Source: Phycisphaerales bacterium (lineage in GTDB: Bacteria > Planctomycetota > Phycisphaerae > Tepidisphaerales > Tepidisphaeraceae). Taken from it: a stretch of DNA of 5,124 bases. Shown piece after piece: positions 1 to 4,495 of this stretch; the first letter of the stretch is position 1, and each line of letters opens with the position of its first letter. The stretch spans positions 1 to 5,124 of the forward strand of contig JAQGHJ010000017.1 of NCBI GenBank assembly GCA_028288905.1, read 5' to 3'. The notes under the pieces are model-generated. The model was not told the DNA's origin, ran no database searches, and saw only the letters and a program-made list of their open reading frames with translations. The position numbers and the translations under genes were made by a program.

Positions 1-135
1 GGCCCCGGCCGACGGCGCGGTGCGGGCGCCGGCCGGCCATGCCGGGGCGGGCGGCGTCGGCATTGGACGCTTCCGCGGTCGGACGCGCTCGTCGAGCAGC
101 TTGGCAAACGCCTCGGCGTCCATAGTCCGGGTCAC
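1..135 (-). CDS. N-terminal fragment of an unrecognised protein, last gene of the operon seen here
   Basis: An open frame runs leftward off the window edge, so only about 45 codons are visible. I do not recognise the product. The first candidate start is a GTG at 135-133, which overlaps the TGA stop of the ParB-like gene in a GTGA junction. An in-frame ATG at 123-121 gives a start of MDAEAFAKLL and is an alternative. Neither has a strong Shine-Dalgarno; a G-rich GGCGGG lies a few bases before the GTG. The visible protein begins with a short amphipathic, acidic helix-like stretch (DAEAFAKLLDERV), then a basic PRKR patch, then a Pro/Ala-rich tract. The tract is probably a disordered linker before a domain beyond the edge. 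The overlap places the gene in the same transcription unit as the helicase and ParB-like genes. The reading as a real gene rests on this overlap and on the uninterrupted frame; its function is unknown. Confidence 0.5.
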   Translation of the reverse strand, partial: MTRTMDAEAFAKLLDERVRPRKRPMPTPPAPAWPAGARTAPSAGA

Positions 136-1985
136 GCGGCACCCGCCTTCCCGTCGCCGGCCTTCTCGCCCAGGAACTTCGCCAGGTCCGGCGGGGCGGG
201 CAGTTCGATCCCGAGCACTGCCGCGACGGCCGCGGCACCGGCGGGGCGGTTATGCAGGTCCCACTCCGAGACGATGTCGTTGTCCGACTCCGCCGCTAGG
301 AACGCGTCGAGCGTCGGGGCGGCGAGCGGCGCGAGCGCGTCGGCCAGCCCCGCCGCGGCCCGCTCGGCTTCGGCGTAGGCCTTCGGCGTGCCGTTCCAAG
401 AGGAGACTTCGAGTTGCCGCCATTCCGGAAAGGTGCGGGGAAGGAGATTGAACAGCAGCCGGGCCCCAGGCCGTTCCCCAAGCGCGGCCTCTAGCTTCGG
501 GGCCACCTTCCTCGCCCACTCGCGCATGGCCCGCTGAAAGTCCTCCCGCGGGTCGCGCTTCGACGTCGCGGCCGTCCCGGACCGACCGCCGCCCGTCGTC
601 GCCTTCCCCGCCGCCGGCTTCTCCGGCTCCAGCTCCTTCTTCGCTTTCCGCACGGCCGTCGCGGGCCGCACGAACCCGGCCACGTCGGCGACGATCCCGC
701 CGAGCGTCCCCTCGGTCAGCGCCGCGTCTGGGTTCTTCGCCTGAAACGTCGCGACCTTCTTCACGAACTTCCCGATGGCCGCCTCGCTCAGCCTCGTGTG
801 GGCCTCGAAGCACAGCGGGTGCGTGCACATGCCCGCCGCCGGCTCGTCCGCCAGCGACCCGCCGAACAGGTCCGGATCCGTCTTGGAGTTGAACGGGCAC
901 GTCGCGCAGGCGTGGCCGGTGCAGCCCGGGCCGGTCACGACCACGTCGAGCCGCCACGGGACGGTCTTGAGCGACCGGAGCCGCTCATCGACGTGCCGGC
1001 GGCAGGCGTCGACGCTCTCGCCGCCGGTTCCGTCCGGCCGCTTGGCCACCAGCCGGCCGACGTGGTCGGCCGCGGCCGGGTCCCCGAGTTTGGCCAGCTC
1101 GCGGGCGTGGGCGAGCGTGAGCCGGCCGGCCGCCAGCAGCCGCCGGGACTCCCCGCCGAGCCGGCTGACGTACGCGTGGTCGCGGACCCAGCCGGGCGTG
1201 TGCCCGAGCTGCAGCCCGACGTACGCGTGCAGGCCGCCGGCGGCTTCCACGTCGGCGAACAGCTTCGCGCTGGCGGGCAGCTCCGGGTTCCGCGTGGCCA
1301 GCTCGTCCAGGTCGCCTAGGCGTTCGAGTTCCGGCCGGAACCCGGGCTTCTGGGCCATCGGGCCGAACGTCGCCTCGACCGAGTCGATCACCCGGGCGAT
1401 CGCCAGCGCCCGCTCGACGGCCGTCAGCTCCGCCCGCCCGAAGTTTTCGATCGTGCGGAGGATCTCGACCTCCGACGGCGTCATCTCGATGGGGTACACC
1501 TTCGCCGCGATCGTCTCCCGCCCGAGCAGCTCGTGGGCCGCCAGCCGTCGGGCCCCGAAGATCAGCTCGAACTTGCCGTCGCCCTGGTCGCGGAGCCCGA
1601 CCCGCTGCTGGAGCCCGCCGACCTCGATCAGCCGGGCGAGCCGGGCCAGCGCCGCCTCGTCCTGCCCCTCCCGGTGGTTGCCGGTCCGGACGACGTCGGC
1701 CACCGACACGTCCCGCTCAGTAAACCGGGCGGTCGCGCCGACCGGCAGCGGGGCGGCCAGCTCGCGGACGCGGGCGGCGTCCAGCTCGGCCGTCAGGGCG
1801 TCGAACTTCGCCTCGACCTTGACGGCCTCGGGGCCGTACACGTTGCGGTCGCGGAGCTTGGCCAGCTCGGCCTCAATCGCGGCGGGTGTGCGGGCCGGCG
1901 GGGGTGCCGGGGCCTTGGCCAACTTGGCGGCCTTTGATGGCTTAGCGGGCTTCTTCGGGGACGGCTTAGCTTTGACGGCGGGCAT
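132..1985 (-). CDS. ParB/Spo0J-type DNA-binding protein with a cysteine cluster (617 aa)
   Basis: A ParB N-domain protein, about twice the length of a typical chromosomal ParB (near 300 residues). Seen in sequence, numbered from the ATG: a Lys/Pro/Ala-rich, probably disordered tail (1-35); a ParB N-domain with the box-II-like GARR at 144-147 (usual form GERR) and an ENFGRAEL segment at 180-187 matching ENxxRxxL; a helix-turn-helix region at about 258-300 (LGHTPGWVRD to LTLAHARELA); and a cysteine cluster, C355-x4-C360-x2-C363-P then C387-T-x-P-x-C392-F. A linker and a C-terminal alpha-helical domain (about 478-605) follow. The family binds and hydrolyses CTP and clamps on DNA. The CxxCP...CTxPxCF cluster is known from plasmid- and phage-type ParB relatives and probably binds zinc. 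No parA is adjacent, so a partition role is doubtful. Start: the ATG has GGAG eight bases upstream; a GTG at 1994, giving three more residues and overlapping the previous stop, is the alternative. Confidence 0.88.
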   Translation of the reverse strand: MPAVKAKPSPKKPAKPSKAAKLAKAPAPPPARTPAAIEAELAKLRDRNVYGPEAVKVEAKFDALTAELDAARVRELAAPLPVGATARFTERDVSVADVVRTGNHREGQDEAALARLARLIEVGGLQQRVGLRDQGDGKFELIFGARRLAAHELLGRETIAAKVYPIEMTPSEVEILRTIENFGRAELTAVERALAIARVIDSVEATFGPMAQKPGFRPELERLGDLDELATRNPELPASAKLFADVEAAGGLHAYVGLQLGHTPGWVRDHAYVSRLGGESRRLLAAGRLTLAHARELAKLGDPAAADHVGRLVAKRPDGTGGESVDACRRHVDERLRSLKTVPWRLDVVVTGPGCTGHACATCPFNSKTDPDLFGGSLADEPAAGMCTHPLCFEAHTRLSEAAIGKFVKKVATFQAKNPDAALTEGTLGGIVADVAGFVRPATAVRKAKKELEPEKPAAGKATTGGGRSGTAATSKRDPREDFQRAMREWARKVAPKLEAALGERPGARLLFNLLPRTFPEWRQLEVSSWNGTPKAYAEAERAAAGLADALAPLAAPTLDAFLAAESDNDIVSEWDLHNRPAGAAAVAAVLGIELPAPPDLAKFLGEKAGDGKAGAA

Positions 1986-1990
1986 GGGGT

Positions 1991-2380
1991 TCACTCCGGT
2001 AGGGGATGGCCGCGGAGGGCGGCGGGGGGTTTAAACGAGAAATGACGGACGGAGCCGCGGACCGTCTCGTCCCGCAGGTACAGGACGCACGGCCCCAGCA
2101 GGCCGTGGAGCAGCCGTTGGGCGGCGACCGGCGACGGCGGCCCGTCCGGCCGGCTGATCGAGACGTGCAGGAACCGGCCGAGTTGCCGCTCGTGGTCGAG
2201 GCTGACGACGATCCGGTACGGCTGCCCGCGGTCGATCAGGTCGAACACGTGCGCCCGCTTCTTGCTCGGGGCCTCGGCCGGGAACCGACGGCAGAACTCG
2301 GCCCGGACGACCTCGCGCAGGGCGGCGGGCAGCCGCGCGACGAGGGCCTCGATCGGCTCGGGTCGGAAGGGGAGGCTCAT
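1991..2380 (-). CDS. Unrecognised 129-residue protein between the helicase and ParB-like genes
   Basis: I do not recognise this family. The ATG at 2380-2378 overlaps the helicase stop in an ATGA junction, and the TGA stop touches the Shine-Dalgarno of the ParB-like gene, so it is locked inside the operon. The protein is soluble, with no signal peptide or membrane segment. Residues 8-35 look helical (EPIEALVARL then LREVVRAEFCRRF). Residues 54-74 look like beta strands (YRIVVSLD, then FLHVSISR). Residues 86-110 combine a helix with a hydrophobic strand (QRLLHGLL, then CVLYLRDE). The order suggests a small alpha/beta domain, possibly an adaptor. Only two cysteines are present, and there is no catalytic or metal motif that I can identify. 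The longer open frame extending upstream of this ATG on the same strand is an antisense-free shadow of the helicase and not an N-terminal extension. The gene is probably real, because its position is tightly coupled and its hydrophobic pattern is protein-like. Confidence 0.75.
   Translation of the reverse strand: MSLPFRPEPIEALVARLPAALREVVRAEFCRRFPAEAPSKKRAHVFDLIDRGQPYRIVVSLDHERQLGRFLHVSISRPDGPPSPVAAQRLLHGLLGPCVLYLRDETVRGSVRHFSFKPPAALRGHPLPE
1994..1997 (-). promoter_or_regulatory. Shine-Dalgarno GGAG that favours the ATG start of the ParB-like gene
   Basis: Read on the minus strand, GGAG is followed by an eight-base spacer and then the ATG at 1985-1983. It abuts the TGA stop of the upstream 129-residue gene (1993-1991). 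Ribosomes ending the upstream gene would therefore sit on this site, which suggests termination-reinitiation coupling. The competing GTG start at 1994-1992 begins on the last G of this motif and has no separate Shine-Dalgarno of its own. Confidence 0.5.
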
Positions 2381-3822
2381 GCGGCCCCCGTTTCCGCGAA
2401 CAGGTCGCTCAGGTCGTTGCTGATGCCGACGGACAGGTCCGGGGCCGGCCGCCACTCCCCCGTCTTGCGGTGGAACTCCATCCGTACCCAGTTCGGCAGG
2501 AACCGCTTGGCTTTGGCCGTCGCGACGAGCTGCCACCAGACGGCGTCGAGCCGCCGGCGATCGGCCCGCGCGGCTTCGGCCGGCGTCGGCTCGGCGGGGC
2601 CGGCGTCGAACATGTCCCCCTGGTACTCGGTCAGGTCGCCGTCGAGCGTCCGGGGCATCTCCCGCTCCCGGGGCAGCGACCCGTACGCGTACCCGCACTC
2701 CACGCACCGCGGCCGGCCGGCGGCCGACAGCCGGAAGCACTTTGGGCACAGCCGGACGCCCGTCTCGGCGGGGGCCTTGGCCCCGCCGTCGAGCGAGTAC
2801 TCGAGGTGGCGGGTGATGCGGCCGTGGCGGAGGAGGTTGCCGGCGTGGTCGAGGACGACCGGGTACGCCTTGCCGGCGCACGGGCGGGTGGCCCGGCCGA
2901 TCGACTGCTTGTGGAAGCAGAGCGACTCGGTCGGCCGGGCGAGCTGGACGCACTCGACGGCCGGGACGTTGTAGCCCTCGCCGAACAGCCCGACGTTCGA
3001 CATCACCGTCACCCGGCGGGCGGCGAAGTCGGCCGTGACGCGGCGGCGCTCCGCCGCGTCCGTGTCCCCGTCGACGTGCGCCGCCCGGACCCCGGCCGCC
3101 CGGTACCGCTCGACGATGTGGCGGGAGTGCTCGACGTTGACGGCGAAGACGATCGTCAGGTACCCGTCGGCGTGCCGCCGCCACGTCTCGACGAGGTCGC
3201 CGACGAGGTGGGCCTTGTCGACCGCCCTGGCCAGCTCCCGCTTGTTGTAGTCCCCGCCGCTGCGGTGCACGCCCTTGAGCGACCCCGCCGGCGGGCAGAA
3301 CGCCTTCGGCTCGACCAGGTAGCCGAGCGCGATGAGCTCGGCCTCCCGCGGGGCCTCGACGATCGCCCCGAACGTGTCGCCCAGCCCCTTGCCGTCCAGC
3401 CGGAACGGCGTGGCGGTCAGCCCGACGATCGGGGTGGTCGGGCACCGCCGGACGACCCGTTGGAACGACCCGGCCGGCGCGTGGTGGGCCTCGTCGATGA
3501 CGATCAGCTCGGGCGGGGCGACGTCCGGCCGGCGGCGGACCGTGTCGACCGCGACCACCTGGAGCCGGCGGCTCGGGTAGTACGGGCGGCCGGCGGCGAT
3601 GAACCCGGGGTCGAGCCCGACGCCGCGCAGCTCGTCGGCCGCTTGGTCGAGCAGCTCCCGGCGGTGGGTGACCCACCACGTCCGGAGCCCGAGCTCGGCG
3701 ACGAGCAGCGACCCCATGAAGGACTTGCCGCTGCCGGTCGGCGCGACCCCCAGCGGGCGGTCCGCGAGCCGGGCCTTGAGGCCGTCGACGAACGCGCGTT
3801 GGTAGGGGCGGGGCGCGTTCAC
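2377..3822 (-). CDS. RadD-like superfamily 2 DEAH-box helicase with C-terminal zinc ribbon (481 aa)
   Basis: An ATP-dependent superfamily 2 helicase or translocase acting on DNA in the cytoplasm. Seen motifs in order: Q-like RPYQRAF (5-11); Walker A APTGSGKS (27-34); Ia VTHRRELLDQ (51-60); DEAH (110-113); motif III TAT (136-138); motif IV TIVFAVNVEHS (223-233); motif V around GLFGEGYNVPAVE (278-290); motif VI QSIGRATRP with the arginine finger (306-314). After the helicase core comes a zinc ribbon, C359-P-K-C362 then C373-V-E-C376. A Trp-rich C-terminal tail follows (DAVWWQLVATAKAK, then LPNWVRMEF). This architecture resembles RadD/YejH, a DNA repair helicase of about 586 residues in Escherichia coli, and similar phage helicases, but this protein is shorter. 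Start: GTG at 3822-3820, preceded by a G-rich GGGGG six bases upstream; the Q-motif at residue 5 argues against a longer N-terminus. It is the first gene of the operon. Exact substrate and any restriction-type role cannot be read from sequence. Confidence 0.92.
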   Translation of the reverse strand: MNAPRPYQRAFVDGLKARLADRPLGVAPTGSGKSFMGSLLVAELGLRTWWVTHRRELLDQAADELRGVGLDPGFIAAGRPYYPSRRLQVVAVDTVRRRPDVAPPELIVIDEAHHAPAGSFQRVVRRCPTTPIVGLTATPFRLDGKGLGDTFGAIVEAPREAELIALGYLVEPKAFCPPAGSLKGVHRSGGDYNKRELARAVDKAHLVGDLVETWRRHADGYLTIVFAVNVEHSRHIVERYRAAGVRAAHVDGDTDAAERRRVTADFAARRVTVMSNVGLFGEGYNVPAVECVQLARPTESLCFHKQSIGRATRPCAGKAYPVVLDHAGNLLRHGRITRHLEYSLDGGAKAPAETGVRLCPKCFRLSAAGRPRCVECGYAYGSLPREREMPRTLDGDLTEYQGDMFDAGPAEPTPAEAARADRRRLDAVWWQLVATAKAKRFLPNWVRMEFHRKTGEWRPAPDLSVGISNDLSDLFAETGAA

Positions 3823-3850
3823 GCGGCACCCCCGCCGGCCCGACCGCCAT

Positions 3851-3869
3851 GTAGGATTTTCGCGTAGGA
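3851..3869. repeat. Two direct copies of GTAGGA, 13 bp apart, upstream of the helicase
   Basis: GTAGGA occurs at 3851-3856 and 3864-3869, each followed by an A/T-rich stretch (TTTT and AAAA). They lie in the untranslated leader or promoter region of the minus-strand operon, about 30-50 bases before its GTG start. A spacing slightly over one helical turn would suit a regulator or an iteron-type protein. With only two short copies, this could also be chance. Confidence 0.25.
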
Positions 3870-3885
3870 AAAAGAGGTGTCTTGG

Positions 3886-3916
3886 CCGTAAACCGCTATA
3901 AGGAACGGATTAACGG
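3886..3916. promoter_or_regulatory. Imperfect inverted repeat around a TATAAG core; possible promoter/operator between operon and tRNA-like locus
   Basis: CCGTAAACCG (3886-3895) and CGGATTAACGG (3906-3916) are inverted copies of each other apart from one inserted base and one mismatch, with CTATAAGGAA between them. The core holds TATAAG for the plus strand (3897-3902) and TTATAG for the minus strand (3901-3896), so it could be a -10 region for the operon, for the tRNA-like locus, or for both. No convincing -35 hexamer sits at 16-18 bases from either. The location, between divergently oriented units, suits an operator or a recombinase/accessory binding site beside an attachment junction. Function is inferred. 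Confidence 0.35.
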
Positions 3917-3988
3917 GAGGACGTGGGTCCGGTCTTGAAAACTAGTGGGCCCGCAAGGGTCCCCAGGGTTCGAATCCCTGCTCCTCCG
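3916..3988 (+). tRNA. tRNA-Ser(UGA)-like sequence without a D-arm; probably a degenerate or truncated copy
   Basis: Seen elements: 5' strand GGAGGAC (3916-3922) pairing six of seven with CTCCTCC (3981-3987); discriminator G (3988); anticodon loop CTTGAAA (3934-3940) with anticodon TGA; a type II variable arm, GGGCCC / GGGTCC closed by GCAA (3947-3962); and a T-arm CAGGG-TTCGAAT-CCCTG (3964-3980). No CCA is encoded. The anticodon TGA, the long variable arm and discriminator G identify serine. Only six bases (3923-3928) separate the acceptor strand from the anticodon stem, so the D-arm of roughly 17 or more bases is missing. The anticodon stem CCGGT/ACTAG has one C-A mismatch and one G-T wobble. 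The 3' half is intact while the 5' half departs near the anticodon stem. That pattern fits an attachment-site remnant better than a working tRNA. An internally deleted tRNA gene is the alternative. Confidence 0.6.
3931..3988 (+). mobile_element. Putative attR-like junction: 3' half of tRNA-Ser duplicated by an integrated element
   Basis: From about 3931 to 3988 the sequence reads as a good tRNA-Ser 3' portion, from the anticodon loop to the discriminator base, whereas bases before it do not complete the cloverleaf. Tyrosine recombinases commonly integrate elements at tRNA anticodon or T loops and leave a 3' fragment at the far end. With the tRNA on the plus strand, the element would lie to the left, containing the helicase/ParB-like operon, and the chromosome to the right. 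No integrase or second copy is visible here, so the boundary is inferred. Confidence 0.4.
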
Positions 3989-4480
3989 TTGTAAATCTTT
4001 CCCTATCAACGGCTCCCGCTGCTAATTGGGTTTTGGACGCTTGATCGTCGGATCGCACTGTATCCCCTTTGTGTCTGTCTGGGGTGGGGCGGAGAAGGGA
4101 TGAATCCCCCGCTGCCTTTTCACCATTCGTCTCCAGCCGTCGACTCGCATGTAACGACCGCAGTATCCCGGTCACCGGTCCGGGGCCGTTCTTGCACCAT
4201 ATCGACCGGCCAGCGGTTGATTGCGTTCGCTCGGCCGCTGGACCGGATCTTTGCTTCGCCTCGCAGATCGTTCAGGTCACCCCGGCCGCTGTGCCGGCGG
4301 CGCATCGGAACCCGCGATTACACCTCTCTGCCACAGCCGTCCACGATCCCGCCACGGGCGAAAGGCACCACCCCGTTTTGCCGATGTCCGCATGGGCGGC
4401 GGTCGATGTGGCGTCTTGGTGACGTTTCGTCGGGGCCCGCGTCGACGCTCGCGTGCCCGCCCTCTGGCTGGTGCGCGACA
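3989..4480. other. Non-coding spacer of about 490 bases, less GC-rich than its surroundings
   Basis: No convincing gene is visible on either strand. The open frames lack recognisable domains, and the one running leftward across the tRNA-like locus contains a GFEPWG stretch, a known by-product of translating T-arm sequence in reverse. Structure seen: CCGTTG / CAACGG (3986-3991 with 4007-4012) overlapping the tRNA-like 3' end; a weak GC hairpin with GGGA-TGAA-TCCC and outer GCGG/CCGC arms followed by CCTTTT (4089-4120), which could be a poor terminator; and a stronger inverted repeat at 4206-4246. If the tRNA-like sequence is an attachment remnant, this is the chromosomal flank and the leader of the GAF gene. 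I could not place a convincing promoter. Confidence 0.5.
4206..4246. repeat. Inverted repeat with an 11-bp stem and 18-base loop
   Basis: CCGGCCAGCGG (4206-4216) pairs with CCGCTGGACCGG (4235-4246), with a single bulged A in the right arm. The loop itself contains GCGTTCGC. No T-run follows directly (ATCTTTGCTT), so it is not a classical terminator. It may be an operator, a structured leader element about 250 bases before the GAF gene, or a dispersed palindromic repeat. Confidence 0.45.
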
Positions 4481-4488
4481 AAGGGGGA
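4481..4488 (+). promoter_or_regulatory. Shine-Dalgarno AAGGGGGA of the GAF gene, supporting its GTG start
   Basis: AAGGGGGA sits seven bases before the GTG at 4496-4498, the best-placed ribosome binding site in the window. Together with the family's usual N-terminus a few residues later (RLAALRAYDILDTP), it fixes the start at this GTG even though no ATG is available nearby. Confidence 0.6.
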
Positions 4489-4495
4489 TTTAGCC

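Noticed and set aside
775..2034. Long plus-strand open frames opposite the ParB-like gene
   Set aside because: Composition-driven shadows in high-GC DNA: rich in Ser/Arg/Ala repeats, no domain, and exactly antisense to a protein with clear motifs.
2381..3850. N-terminal extension of the 129-residue protein across the whole helicase in another frame
   Set aside because: The upstream part is an Arg/Pro/Gly-rich shadow of the helicase; the ATG at 2380 in an ATGA overlap is a much better start.
2470..3867. 465-residue plus-strand open frame opposite the helicase
   Set aside because: It is antisense to all conserved helicase motifs, is dominated by Arg/Pro/Asp/Val, and has no recognisable domain; codon-position bias of the helicase explains it.
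3916..3988. Transfer-messenger RNA 3' end or selenocysteine tRNA
   Set aside because: The anticodon loop is TGA (serine), not TCA, the acceptor stem is seven pairs, and there is no tag-peptide or long spacer; tmRNA lacks an anticodon loop.
3942..4175. 77-residue minus-strand open frame ending in a GFEPWG-containing sequence
   Set aside because: That peptide is what results from translating the reverse complement of a tRNA T-arm and loop; the frame covers the tRNA-like locus and has no domain or good start signal.
4239..4256. Sigma-54-like promoter TGG...TTTGC before the GAF gene
   Set aside because: The GG-to-GC spacing is eleven bases rather than the required ten, and the -24 element is only a partial match.
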